The notes: generated by a model from the letters alone, not told the origin. A stretch of DNA of 16,976 nt from JACQNR01 sp049515175 (GCA_049515175.1 JBEKUI010000073.1:1-16976); one strand, 5' to 3'; shown: positions 1 through 6,862, numbered from the stretch's first letter. Program-made: numbers and translations.

Positions 1-516
1 CGGCTGGCCGTGCGGGGGATTCCGGATCCCCTGCGACTCGACGGCCCGTGGTCCCTGATGCTCGGCGCGGCGCCGCCCATCGCGCTCGCTGCGCTGCGCT
101 CCTGGAACGAGTTGCCGGAAGGCAGAACCTTCAGCGGCTGGGCGACGTACGAGACAACGTTCGAGATCGCTGAGGTTGGCGCAGACCTCGAGTGGCTGAT
201 CGATCTCGGCGAGGTGCACGAAACCGCGGAAGCGGAACTTAACGGCGTCGCGCTGGGAGCGGCATGGAAGGGCGCGCGGCGGCTCGCCTGCGGAGGCGCG
301 CTCAAAGCCGGCCAGAACCGGCTGACCGTGCGCGTCGCCAACCTCTGGATTCACCACATGCGATCCCTTCCCCCTCCGGATGTAAGTGCCGTGGCCGAGA
401 CTTACGGCATCCGCTGGGGACGCTACGAGGGGACCGGCCCTGCCGAACTCCCGCCCTCCGGCCTGCTCGGGCCGGTACGCCTCATCGCCCGCAAACCCTG
501 GACTCTCAAGCTGTAA
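1..516 (+). CDS. C-terminal fragment of a large glycoside hydrolase (GH2-like sugar-binding / GH106-type)
   Basis: The frame is open from the first base, so the gene begins outside the window; about 171 C-terminal residues are present and end at TAA 514-516. The fragment is one galactose-binding-like beta-sandwich. It opens with a short linker, then W..YETTFE, the strand LIDLGEVHETAEAELNG, WKGARRL, and LKAGQNRLTVRVANLW. This order (LDLG, AEV.LNG, W.., G.N.L.V.V.N.W) is typical of the terminal sugar-binding domain of GH2-like enzymes and of bacterial GH106 alpha-L-rhamnosidases. The catalytic domain is missing, so substrate cannot be read. The protein ends with a short tail after GLLGPVRL, as is usual for these domains. 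GH106-like rhamnosidase is my preferred guess; a GH2 beta-galactosidase relative is the alternative. Confidence 0.7.
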   Translation, partial: RLAVRGIPDPLRLDGPWSLMLGAAPPIALAALRSWNELPEGRTFSGWATYETTFEIAEVGADLEWLIDLGEVHETAEAELNGVALGAAWKGARRLACGGALKAGQNRLTVRVANLWIHHMRSLPPPDVSAVAETYGIRWGRYEGTGPAELPPSGLLGPVRLIARKPWTLKL

Positions 517-580
517 CCCGGGGGACTCCGGCCTGAGTCGGGACGCCGCGAGGCCTGTGCCCGTCAAAAAGGCACCGGGA

Positions 581-597
581 TTGGCATCATTCTTGCA
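581..597 (+). promoter_or_regulatory. Candidate sigma-54 promoter
   Basis: The segment TTGGCATCATTCTTGCA has GG at 583-584 and GC at 595-596, separated by exactly 10 bases as sigma-54 (RpoN) requires. It matches the consensus YTGGCACG-N4-TTGCW at all but two positions. Transcription would start near 608 and read toward the small gene at 737, leaving a leader of about 130 bases. An enhancer-binding protein site was not identified. A TTGACA at 644-649 is also present but has no convincing -10 partner. Confidence 0.55.
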
Positions 598-736
598 AGG
601 CCCGGCCTGCATCAAACCCGCATGGATACAGCTTGGAAGGGGCTTGACAAGCGCGTCAGGATATGTCTTTCTTCTCTTTTTGCAGTTGGCGATTTCGCTT
701 TACATCGACCACGGCGGATTTAACATCTAAAGGGAT

Positions 737-1006
737 ATGGGTAGTCCGTTCGAAAGCCAATTCGGTGAACCCAAGCACGAAGCCGTATTTTTCTACGGCC
801 TCTTCCTGCGCGGCCATCCGCTTCAGAAGCTGCGGGAAGATATCGATGTCCCCCCGCAAATCCTCGAGCGCTGGAACCGCGAAGCCCATCGTGCCCCCTG
901 GGTTCGGCCCACCATCGAGAGAATCCTCTCCTACCGCAAGCACGTCCTCGCCATCTTCGATTCGCTGGTCTTCAAAGAAATGGAACCCACAGAGCGCATT
1001 CAGTGA
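737..1006 (+). CDS. Small hypothetical protein, 89 aa
   Basis: The ATG is preceded by AAAGGGA, a ribosome binding site set unusually close to the start. The protein is charged, has no signal peptide or membrane segment, and has no domain I can name firmly. Residues about 20-50 (GLFLRG, then a helix ending in DIDVPPQILERWNREA) have the rhythm of a homeodomain-like helix-turn-helix, as in small terminase-like or transposase-like DNA-binding proteins; this is a weak resemblance. The stretch PTIERILSYRKHVLAIFDSL is a likely amphipathic helix. The TGA stop lies inside the first octamer of an inverted repeat array, and the gene faces the prenyltransferase gene across that array. A sigma-54-like promoter lies upstream. 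Confidence 0.65.
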   Translation: MGSPFESQFGEPKHEAVFFYGLFLRGHPLQKLREDIDVPPQILERWNREAHRAPWVRPTIERILSYRKHVLAIFDSLVFKEMEPTERIQ

Positions 1007-1133
1007 TTGAGTGATTTGGTGATTGAGTGAATCAAAGCCAACAGCTAATCGTCTTACTCGACGTCCGGCCGCTTTTCCACGTCATTCTTCATTCACTCAA
1101 TCGCTAAATCACCAAATCACTCAATGACTCAAT
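1003..1133. repeat. Inverted pair of octamer arrays between convergent genes
   Basis: The left arm, 1003-1034, is four octamers of the type GTGATTGA / GTGATTTG. The right arm, 1091-1133, read on the other strand, is five octamers of the type ATTGAGTG / ATTTGGTG. The arms share a perfect 19-bp inverted repeat (1006-1024 against 1107-1125, attgagtgatttggtgatt), separated by 82 bases with no gene. The TGA of the small protein (1004-1006) and the TGA of the prenyltransferase (1121-1123) both lie inside the arms. In RNA from either side it would form a long stem and could act as a bidirectional 3' end structure, although no T tract is present. Confidence 0.85.
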
Positions 1134-2038
1134 AGGTCCGCGGCCCAGGTGAGAAAGAAGAGGATAGAGATGAATCCATTGACGGTGAAGAACGCCGCAT
1201 TGACGCGCGAGAGGTCGCTGGGCTTGACCAGCGAGTGCTCGTAGGCCAGCAAAGCGGCGACGACCGCAAGACCCGCGGCCGCGATCCAGCCCAGGTTTTC
1301 CATCCGGACCACGGCGATCAGCAACGCAAGTGTCCCCACGTGCAGGAGCGCCGAAATCCACAGCGCGGCGCGAATTCCGTAACGCCGAGGGACCGAGTGC
1401 AGGCCCAGCGAATGATCGAATTCCACGTCCTGGCAGGCGTAGATGACGTCAAACCCCGCCACCCAGAGCATCACCGCCGCGCCCAGCAGCAGCACACTCA
1501 CGCTCAAGCCGCCGCGCAGGGCAATCCACGCCGCGGCGGGCGAGATTCCCAAGCACAGCCCGAGTATCAGGTGGGAAAGCAGCGTGAAGCGCTTGGTGAA
1601 GGAATAGGCGAGGAGAATCGCGATCGCCACCGGCGAAAGCTTGAAGGCGAGGGGATTAAGTTCGTGCGCGGCCAGCACCAGCAGGGCGCAGGAAACGATC
1701 GTGAAGGCGATGGCAAAGCCCAGGCTGAGCTGGCCCGCGGGAAGGGCGCGGGCTTTCGTGCGGGGATTGAGAGCATCAATCCTCAAATCGGCAATGCGAT
1801 TGAAGGTCATCGCCGCGCTGCGCGCGCCCACCATCGCCACGACGATCCACAGAAGCTCGCGCCAGCTCGGCAAGCCGCGCCGTGCCAGCATCGCCCCGGT
1901 CAGGGCAAACGGCAGCGCAAACACCGAGTGCTCAAACTTGATCATCTCGAGCGTGGTGCGGGTTTTCGCCAGCACGCCGGTGGCTGGCGCTCGGCCCTGA
2001 CCCTGCTGTGGCAGCAACCTGCCAAGGTGATCGTCCAT
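1121..2038 (-). CDS. ubiA: UbiA-family polyprenyltransferase (quinone biosynthesis)
   Basis: This integral membrane enzyme joins a polyprenyl diphosphate to an aromatic acid such as 4-hydroxybenzoate or, in the futalosine pathway, 1,4-dihydroxy-6-naphthoate. The two Mg-binding aspartate motifs are present: N80RIADLRID88 (NxxxDxxxD) and D197VIYACQDVEFD208 (DxxYAxxDxxxD). About eight hydrophobic segments follow the family pattern, and IKFEHSVFALPFAL is the usual first-helix signature. The length of 305 aa is normal. The frame is open to a TTG at 2080; I chose the ATG at 2038, but a GTG near 1972 would also leave a complete domain, and none has a strong ribosome binding site. It is last in the ubiX-VKOR-nitroreductase-ubiA set, and UbiX in the same set supports a menaquinone role (MqnP-like). 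The last residues, LLSH, are encoded within an octamer repeat. Confidence 0.9.
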   Translation of the reverse strand: MDDHLGRLLPQQGQGRAPATGVLAKTRTTLEMIKFEHSVFALPFALTGAMLARRGLPSWRELLWIVVAMVGARSAAMTFNRIADLRIDALNPRTKARALPAGQLSLGFAIAFTIVSCALLVLAAHELNPLAFKLSPVAIAILLAYSFTKRFTLLSHLILGLCLGISPAAAWIALRGGLSVSVLLLGAAVMLWVAGFDVIYACQDVEFDHSLGLHSVPRRYGIRAALWISALLHVGTLALLIAVVRMENLGWIAAAGLAVVAALLAYEHSLVKPSDLSRVNAAFFTVNGFISILFFLTWAADLLSH

Positions 2039-2132
2039 CAGTAAGAATCCATCTTGCCCGACTTGGCGGGCGATTGGCAACCACGCCGGCAGCGCGCGGG
2101 GCAGGCGGACGTCTGTTGACCTCTGCTGAGCG

Positions 2133-2783
2133 TCACTTCTTCGGATAGCCCACCGACTGCGCCACGATGATGTGCTGGTTGGGGCGCAGCTTCATCACCT
2201 TGCTGAGTGCGGCGCGGTCGACGCTGCCGCGCACGACAGTCCCGAGTCCTTCCGACGCGCAGAAGAGATAGACGTTCTGGACGATGACGCCGGTATCGAC
2301 GGTCGTGTAGAGGTTCTGTGCGTCGGCGCTGGCATCACCCGTTCTCGCCAGGTCTGCCACGTAAACCAGGTTCACCGGCGCATCTTTCACAAAGTCCTGC
2401 GTCCCGGTTGCGCCGCGAACGTCCGTGGCAAGAACCGGATTCAGGCGTTTAGCCTTGGCGTCGTACACGTAAAGCCCGTCGGCCATGGCGACGTAAATAT
2501 CAATCTCCTGCCAGTTCATCGCCGAGGGCGCGGTGCGCTTGCCGGACTCGGGGCGATTGATGCCGAACGCCGCCCAGAGCAAATTGGAAAGCACCTGCAG
2601 CGGAAGTCTGTCGGGCTTGATTTCCCGAGAGGTGCTGCGGGCTTTCAATGCCTGCATGAGCGGCTTGCCGCCGTCGGTCTGCGGATCGGGAAGGCTGACA
2701 GGCTTCAACTCCTGAGCGGCTGCGACCGAAGAGAGGAGAAAGAAGGCGAGGAGAACGCTGAGGGTGCAAGATTTGTTATTCAT
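2133..2783 (-). CDS. Secreted SagB/ThcOx-type nitroreductase-family protein
   Basis: This is an FMN-dependent oxidoreductase fold of 216 aa. A signal peptide covers residues 1-23 (hydrophobic LSVLLAFFLLSSVAAA, cleavage before QE), so it probably acts outside the cytoplasm. The nitroreductase landmarks are RSTSRE (49-54), RTAPSAMNWQEIDIYV (83-98, SagB-like), and the late GTVVRG (181-186) with a C-terminal VGYP. The ribosome binding site AGAGG is 6 bases before the ATG. It is 44 bases downstream of VKOR and about 95 upstream of the prenyltransferase start. An exported flavoprotein beside a quinone-linked disulfide enzyme suggests a redox role, but no substrate can be read. No peptide-cyclisation or cyclodehydratase partner is visible, so a bacteriocin-type SagB function is unlikely. 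Confidence 0.82.
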   Translation of the reverse strand: MNNKSCTLSVLLAFFLLSSVAAAQELKPVSLPDPQTDGGKPLMQALKARSTSREIKPDRLPLQVLSNLLWAAFGINRPESGKRTAPSAMNWQEIDIYVAMADGLYVYDAKAKRLNPVLATDVRGATGTQDFVKDAPVNLVYVADLARTGDASADAQNLYTTVDTGVIVQNVYLFCASEGLGTVVRGSVDRAALSKVMKLRPNQHIIVAQSVGYPKK

Positions 2784-2826
2784 ATAGACCTCTTCGCTAG
2801 AAAGATTGATCAGCGAGGGAGGCGGG

Positions 2827-3297
2827 TCACGCCAACATCCAATGCGTGCGCAGGATCAATAATACCAGCAACGCGGCGTTGATGGCATGGGCAATGTAGC
2901 AGAGCGGGCAGTCGATATGCAGTCTCCGGCGCAGGGCGTAAATCAAATAGAAGCCGAGGGCAACCGTCCCAGCACTGATGAAGATTAGTAATCCGAAGGC
3001 AAAAGGAAACACCACATTCGTGACGTACATATACAGGTTAATCCCATACGACCAGTCCTTCATCGCTCCGATGATCAGCGCAACATAGTAGACAATGCCG
3101 AGGAGTGAATTCGGCACGCCGAAGACGCGCGCGTAAGGCGTCTGCACAACCGTGACGCAGCTCGAGCCTTCACGCGCGCAGAGAATCGCCGGAACCCATC
3201 GCGCTTTCTTTACACGGCCGTAATACGCGAAGGTGAAGTAAAGCGAGATGACCAGGCCGCCGAGCGAGAGGGCGATGATGACGATTCGGAGCAACAT
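2827..3297 (-). CDS. Vitamin K epoxide reductase (VKOR) family protein
   Basis: Bacterial VKOR homologues reoxidise a DsbA-like thioredoxin and pass the electrons to membrane quinone, in the role of DsbB. Counting from the ATG at 3297 (156 aa), the loop cysteines are C40 and C47 (CAREGSSC), followed by GVPNSLLGIVYY. The active CxxC is C130-P-L-C133, at the start of the last helix. Four to five hydrophobic segments are present. There is no fused thioredoxin domain, so a separate partner is needed. An upstream in-frame ATG at 3333 would add 12 residues (MIRSPDGS...) encoded by the octamer repeat, so I prefer 3297. The neighbours make quinone (ubiX, ubiA), which fits an enzyme that uses quinone. 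Confidence 0.87.
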   Translation of the reverse strand: MLLRIVIIALSLGGLVISLYFTFAYYGRVKKARWVPAILCAREGSSCVTVVQTPYARVFGVPNSLLGIVYYVALIIGAMKDWSYGINLYMYVTNVVFPFAFGLLIFISAGTVALGFYLIYALRRRLHIDCPLCYIAHAINAALLVLLILRTHWMLA

Positions 3298-3312
3298 GGC
3301 GCCAGGAATCGA

Positions 3313-3392
3313 ACCATCGGGCGATCGGATCATCGACCCATCGAATCAGTGATTCGATGCTCCGGTGACCCGATGGACCGATGGCCCGACTA
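3313..3392. repeat. Palindromic octamer array between ubiX and VKOR
   Basis: Ten consecutive octamers of the type ACCATCGG / CCCATCGA / CCCGATGG fill the gap between the two genes. The centre is a perfect 10-bp inverted repeat with a one-base loop (3339-3348 and 3350-3359, catcgaatca / tgattcgatg). The outer ends, 3314-3328 and 3370-3384, are also inverted copies with about 13 of 15 matches. The array runs into the TAG stop of ubiX (3390-3392) and stops shortly before the VKOR start. Confidence 0.8.
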
Positions 3393-4001
3393 CTTTCTCT
3401 CTCCCGCCCAGCGGAATAGCTGCTTCTGCTCCAACCCCAGGTGGGCGAGCACGCGGCAGCAGAATTGAGTGACGAGGTCGTCGATGGATTGCGGGCGATG
3501 ATAGAACGCCGGAATGATGGGGAAGATGTCGACGCCGGCAGCCTGGGCGCGCACCATGTTCTCGAGGTGGACGCGGCTGAAAGGCGTGTCGCGGATGGCG
3601 AGGATGAGCTTGCGGCCTTCCTTCAGGCAAACGTCAGCGGCGCGCTCGATGAGTGTAGAAGAAATGCCGTTGGCGATTTGAGCCAAGCACCCTGTCGTGC
3701 AAGGGATCACCACCATGCTGTCCACGCGATAGGAACCGCTGGCGATGCTCGCGCCGATGTCGGAGTCGAGCAGATAGACCGTCTTCCGCGTCCGCCCACC
3801 GGCGAGAAGCGCGGGAATTTCCGTGCTCTTCGCGACGTCAATCTGCAATTCTTCGCGCAGGACTTTCAAGCCGCTGCCGGAGATCACCAGATGAATCTTC
3901 CCCACGCGCGCGTCGGCTTCGAGCATCTGAAGCGTGCGCTGTGCGAAGATCGCGCCGCTCGCGCCGGTCACACCAAGCACGACGGATTTCAATGAAGGCA
4001 T
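3390..4001 (-). CDS. ubiX: UbiX flavin prenyltransferase
   Basis: UbiX attaches dimethylallyl phosphate to FMN to make prenylated FMN, the cofactor of UbiD-type decarboxylases. From the ATG at 4001 the protein has 203 aa, the normal size. It shows the N-terminal flavin-binding GVTGASGAIFAQ, the central MVVIPCTTGCLAQIANGISSTLIERAADV, the RDTPFS..HLENM segment, and the C-terminal IIPAFYHRPQSIDDLV. The frame continues to a TTG at 4052, but the extra residues (MRRHSLTSANALAHNRA) are not family-like. It leads the minus-strand operon and is divergent from larB. The partner UbiD is not in the window. With the UbiA-type enzyme it fits the late steps of menaquinone synthesis (MqnM-like). Confidence 0.93.
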   Translation of the reverse strand: MPSLKSVVLGVTGASGAIFAQRTLQMLEADARVGKIHLVISGSGLKVLREELQIDVAKSTEIPALLAGGRTRKTVYLLDSDIGASIASGSYRVDSMVVIPCTTGCLAQIANGISSTLIERAADVCLKEGRKLILAIRDTPFSRVHLENMVRAQAAGVDIFPIIPAFYHRPQSIDDLVTQFCCRVLAHLGLEQKQLFRWAGERK

Positions 4002-4069
4002 GGCGCGATTGTGGGCCAGCGCGTTCGCGGAAGTCAAGGAATGGCGGCGCAACGAACGTTCTTTGATCC

Positions 4070-4078
4070 TGTTATACT
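4070..4078 (+). promoter_or_regulatory. Candidate extended -10 promoter for larB
   Basis: TGTTATACT reads as the extended -10 motif TG-N-TATACT on the plus strand in the ubiX-larB divergent space. No good -35 is seen 17 bases upstream, which extended -10 promoters can do without. The transcript would carry a leader of about 118 bases that contains the inverted heptamer arrays. Confidence 0.35.
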
Positions 4079-4116
4079 TTCAAGGCGAGCCCGTTCGGCG
4101 ACTGCGCGGGGCGGGC

Positions 4117-4202
4117 TCAGCCGTCAGCGATCAGCCTTCAGGGCCGTTGTGTTTGCTGAAACCTGACCGCCGATAGCTGACCGCTCTGAAACGAGGTTTC
4201 AG
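4117..4202. repeat. Inverted heptamer arrays in the larB leader
   Basis: The left arm is four heptamers (TCAGCCG, TCAGCGA, TCAGCCT, TCAGGGC; 4117-4144). The right arm, from 4155, has heptamers such as GCTGAAA, CCTGACC and GCTGACC. The 25 bases at 4117-4141 and 4156-4180 are inverted copies with about 19 of 25 matches and a 14-base loop. A second perfect hairpin, ctgaaac-gag-gtttcag (4186-4202), ends on the base before the TTG start of larB and contains its GAGG ribosome binding site. Confidence 0.75.
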
Positions 4203-4949
4203 TTGACACCTGAAGAAATCACCAAGATGCTTCGCCTGGTTCGGCGCGGGAAACTTTCCGTGGAAGACGCCGTGGACCGCCTGCGCACGCTGCCCTACGA
4301 AGACCTGGGCTACGCCAAGATCGATCATCACCGCTCGCTGCGCCAGGGCTTTCCGGAAGTGATCTTCGCGCGCGGCAAGGCCCCCGAGCAGGTCGAGGGC
4401 ATCGTGCGCGGGATGCTCGCCAACCAGCACAACATCCTCATCACGCGTGGCGACGAGGCGCTTTTCGAACGAGTCCGCAGGCTCGACAAGACCGCGGAGT
4501 TCTACGCGCTCTCGGGCGCCATCGTCATTCGCCGCGACCGCAAGATTCGGGGCAAAGGGAAGATTGCGATCGTTTGCGCGGGCACTTCGGACATTCCTGT
4601 TGCGGAAGAGGCGCTCGTCACCGCGGAAACGATGGGCAACCGCGTCCAGCCACTCTACGACGTGGGCGTGGCGGGCATCCACCGACTGCTCTCGAAGAGC
4701 CGCGTGCTGCGCGAGGCGCGCGTCATCGTCTGCGTAGCGGGCATGGAAGGCGCGCTGCCGAGCGTCGTCGCGGGCCTGGTCGGAGTGCCGGTGATCGCCG
4801 TCCCTTCAAGCGTCGGCTATGGCGCCAGCTTCCGCGGCCTCGCCGCCCTGCTCGGCATGCTCAATAGCTGCTCTCCCAACGTCTGCGTGGTCAACATCGA
4901 CAACGGCTTCGGGGCGGGATATCTCGCAAGCGTGATGAATCGGCTGTAG
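4203..4949 (+). CDS. larB: LarB, nickel-pincer cofactor biosynthesis (P2CMN synthase)
   Basis: LarB carboxylates nicotinate adenine dinucleotide and hydrolyses its phosphoanhydride, giving pyridinium-3,5-biscarboxylate mononucleotide, the first step to the Ni-pincer cofactor of lactate racemase-type enzymes. The protein has 248 aa. The N-terminal helical part (EDAVDRLR, then LGYAKIDHHRSLRQGFPEVIF at 35-55) is typical, and a PurE-like domain covers about 119-248 with AVPSSVGYGASFRGLAALLGMLNSCS and VVNIDNGFGAGY. C223 in LNSC corresponds to the catalytic cysteine. The TTG start gives the expected N-terminus MTPEEITKML; an ATG at residue 9 is the alternative. GAGG lies just upstream in a hairpin. 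LarC, LarE and a LarA-type client are not in this window. The TAG stop lies in a small palindrome. Confidence 0.93.
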   Translation: MTPEEITKMLRLVRRGKLSVEDAVDRLRTLPYEDLGYAKIDHHRSLRQGFPEVIFARGKAPEQVEGIVRGMLANQHNILITRGDEALFERVRRLDKTAEFYALSGAIVIRRDRKIRGKGKIAIVCAGTSDIPVAEEALVTAETMGNRVQPLYDVGVAGIHRLLSKSRVLREARVIVCVAGMEGALPSVVAGLVGVPVIAVPSSVGYGASFRGLAALLGMLNSCSPNVCVVNIDNGFGAGYLASVMNRL

Positions 4950-4967
4950 AGGGCATCTGCCCCTAGA
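4946..4967. repeat. Short GTAG-bounded palindrome at the larB stop
   Basis: gtaga-gggca-tc-tgccc-ctag forms a 5-bp core stem with a 2-base loop, bounded by GTAG and CTAG. The larB TAG (4947-4949) is part of the left boundary. It looks like a short or decayed member of the GTAG-bounded family at 5638-5689 and 6863-6919. It may also help end larB transcription, although no T tract follows. Confidence 0.45.
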
Positions 4968-5046
4968 ATTAATTGAATGTGATACCTCCGTGCCGGCGGG
5001 GCGCTAGACCAAGACAGGCGGTCAGGAGGGACAGTCCTAGAGGCCC

Positions 5047-5622
5047 TCAGCTGATACTATCCAGAGAATGCAGTAGTTGTGTCATTTGTTCCAAGATGGG
5101 CCGAACCTTGTTGGGGCTGGATTCTCTGCTCCAATTGAACTCGAAGGAGGCCTTCAGATTCTGATTTTCATGTTCTATTCGCCTGATGTCGTGTCGGTCG
5201 AATAGCTCCTCGACAGCGGCCCTTATTTCGGGTCTGGCGAGCCAAGATGCAAAAACTATTGCTGGAAACGAAAAAACTGCAAATCGTGCGTTGAATTCGT
5301 TTTCGCGTGTCGTCGTGTAAGAAGATGGTCGCAGTCGCTTCTCAAGCCGAGTCCAGATTGTCCTTCTTTCGATCTGCAATTGCCAAGGCTTGCCCGTGAA
5401 AAACTCCATCCGAAGAGTTTGTTTCCCTTGGCGTTGATCAAGCGCCAGCCGAACCTCACGGCCGTGAAAATGGCCTTTGACATAGGGGGTCACGATACCC
5501 TCCACTTCGGCCTGTTCCTCATCTAGGACCGCGGCCAAAGGCCTCAAAATTCCCCTGTTGCTGTACCACAGTGCCGCGACAACTAATGCGAAGATGATGA
5601 AGAGGTAGGCGCCTTCGATCAT
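5047..5622 (-). CDS. Membrane-anchored hypothetical protein, 191 aa
   Basis: I do not recognise this family. Residues 4-20 (GAYLFIIFALVVAALWY) form one membrane segment, and the short N-terminus and following R residues suggest that the bulk is cytoplasmic. A soluble region follows, with VEGIVTPYVKGHFHGREVRLAL and MEFFTGKPWQLQIERRTIWTRL, reminiscent of small membrane-associated beta-rich domains, and a helical C-terminus (PEIRAAVEELFDRHDIRRIEHENQNL... PILEQMTQLLHSLDSI). No catalytic motif is visible. Base composition is clearly less GC-rich than in the flanking larB and GH172 genes, which may mean later acquisition. No clear ribosome binding site precedes the ATG. It is last in the minus-strand group, separated from the GH172 gene by a palindromic repeat. 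Confidence 0.75.
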   Translation of the reverse strand: MIEGAYLFIIFALVVAALWYSNRGILRPLAAVLDEEQAEVEGIVTPYVKGHFHGREVRLALDQRQGKQTLRMEFFTGKPWQLQIERRTIWTRLEKRLRPSSYTTTRENEFNARFAVFSFPAIVFASWLARPEIRAAVEELFDRHDIRRIEHENQNLKASFEFNWSRESSPNKVRPILEQMTQLLHSLDSIS

Positions 5623-5637
5623 AGCAGCATGGGGTCT

Positions 5638-5689
5638 AAGAGGGGCGGTTCGTGAACCGCCCCTGGGCGCAGCACGCTGCGCCCCTACT
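5638..5689. repeat. GTAG-bounded double-palindrome element at the GH172 stop
   Basis: Two near-perfect hairpins sit side by side: aggggcggttc/gaaccgcccct (5641-5651, 5654-5664; 11-bp stem, 2-base loop) and gggcgcagc/gctgcgccc (5665-5673, 5676-5684; 9-bp stem, 2-base loop). The right end is CCCCTAC, which on the minus strand is GTAGGGG, and that TAG (5685-5687) is the stop codon of the GH172 gene. The left boundary (taagagggg) is decayed relative to the intact copy at 6863-6919. Confidence 0.85.
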
Positions 5690-6845
5690 GGACTTCCAGA
5701 TAATCCTTATCCGGCAATTTCGGGAAGGGCGCGTGGGGTTCGGTCTGGTACCAGAAGGCGACCGAGGCCATGTCGTCCTGGAGCGGCAAGTAGCGGCCGC
5801 CAGAGCGCCAGCCCAGCGCCTGAATCGTGACCTTCAAATCCTGCTCGAAGCGGATGGGGTCCATGATGTGCCAGCGGTAGAGGCCGAAGCGGGTGTTGGC
5901 CTGATAGTGGCCGTCCGGGCGCAGCACCTGCGCGAGGCCAGTGTAGGGTGTAGAGAACGGCGTGTATTGCACGTTGTCCGGCGGGCCGGAATCGAAATCG
6001 TACGACCCGCAGAAATAGTCCTCGGTGCCGGTGCCCACGACGGTGGCGAACTTGTCGTCGCCATCGAGGAAGAATTTGATTTCGCCCTCGCCCCACCAGC
6101 CGTTGTTGTGCACGCCCCAGGCCATGTAAGTGCCCACGTATTGGCCCCAACCTTTCACACCGTCGAGGACCGTGTAAACGGATTTGTAGGGCAGCGGGTT
6201 GGTTCGGCGGAACTGGGCATGGAAGTAGGCGGCGTCGGCGGGCACTTCGGTGAGCGTGTAATCGATCTGATAGTAGAGCGTCGCCCGCTCCTCGTCGAGG
6301 TTCTCCATGGTGATCTTGGCGGATTTGCGGAAGGGCATCTGCCAGTAACTGTTGAAGGCGCTACCGGGGTTGACGCACACGGCGAGCGACGAGATCTGCG
6401 CGTACTTCCCCCAGCCGCTGGCGAAGAAGTCGCCCACGGGAGTTTCCACCGAGGGCGTCGTCTCGCCGTCCCAGTAGATGCGCAGAATGGAATAGCGAAA
6501 ATGGCCGGTGGGAGTCATCCAGATGTGCTGGATGGCGCCGGGGCCCTGGATTTCCGCCAGGGTAAACGTCTGTTTGGACGCGATGTGAATGTAGGGTGAA
6601 ACCTTCCAGCCCTGGCCGAGGTCGCGCGCGGCATTCTTGGCCAGGCCGTCGGTGGACATGCCACCTTTGCCCTTCTCGCCCGTGAAATTCTCCGGGCTGA
6701 TGGAGCGCGTCTTGGCCCGCGAGAGGCGCGAGAGGTTTCCCATGCCCTGATCGAGGCCGCTGTAGGTTGATTTCTGTTCCTGCGCCTCCAGCAACAAGGC
6801 GCCGGAAATTATGAGACCCAACACCAACCAGACGAATTTCTTCAT
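5685..6845 (-). CDS. Secreted GH172 (DUF2961) glycoside hydrolase
   Basis: The DUF2961 family is glycoside hydrolase family 172, whose characterised members act on alpha-D-fructofuranosides (difructose dianhydride I) and on D-arabinan. From the ATG at 6845, set 8 bases after a strong AAGGAGG, the protein has 386 aa. A signal peptide occupies residues 1-22 (FVWLVLGLIISGALLLEA), so the enzyme is exported. Family landmarks include GPGAIQHIWMTP (101-112), ILRIYWDGE (120-128), TPVGDFFASGWGKY (135-148), GWWGEGEIKFFLDGDD (249-264) and GTGTEDYFCGSYDF (271-284). Glutamates in the last two blocks (E253/E255 and E275) match the region of the known catalytic pair; the exact assignment is inferred. A longer open frame to 7034 only overlaps purB. 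It follows purB across a palindromic element. Substrate is unknown. Confidence 0.92.
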   Translation of the reverse strand: MKKFVWLVLGLIISGALLLEAQEQKSTYSGLDQGMGNLSRLSRAKTRSISPENFTGEKGKGGMSTDGLAKNAARDLGQGWKVSPYIHIASKQTFTLAEIQGPGAIQHIWMTPTGHFRYSILRIYWDGETTPSVETPVGDFFASGWGKYAQISSLAVCVNPGSAFNSYWQMPFRKSAKITMENLDEERATLYYQIDYTLTEVPADAAYFHAQFRRTNPLPYKSVYTVLDGVKGWGQYVGTYMAWGVHNNGWWGEGEIKFFLDGDDKFATVVGTGTEDYFCGSYDFDSGPPDNVQYTPFSTPYTGLAQVLRPDGHYQANTRFGLYRWHIMDPIRFEQDLKVTIQALGWRSGGRYLPLQDDMASVAFWYQTEPHAPFPKLPDKDYLEVQ

Positions 6846-6862
6846 CAGCCTGTCCTCCTTAA

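Noticed and set aside
644..672. Sigma-70 promoter from TTGACA at 644-649
   Set aside because: No acceptable -10 is found at 16-18 bases spacing (ctttct).
663..1010. Alternative plus-strand frame over the small gene
   Set aside because: It is serine/proline-rich without a ribosome binding site; the 737 frame has a better protein-like composition.
1235..2044. Long plus-strand open frame (269 aa)
   Set aside because: It is antisense to the UbiA-type gene, is rich in R, Q, H and G, has no domain, and arises from GC-rich codon bias.
2133..2783. Azole-peptide (streptolysin-S-like) biosynthesis locus suggested by the SagB resemblance
   Set aside because: No precursor peptide, cyclodehydratase or YcaO gene is nearby and the protein has a signal peptide.
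5652..6599. Plus-strand open frame (315 aa)
   Set aside because: It is antisense to the GH172 gene, which has signal peptide, family motifs and a strong ribosome binding site; the antisense product has no recognisable motif.
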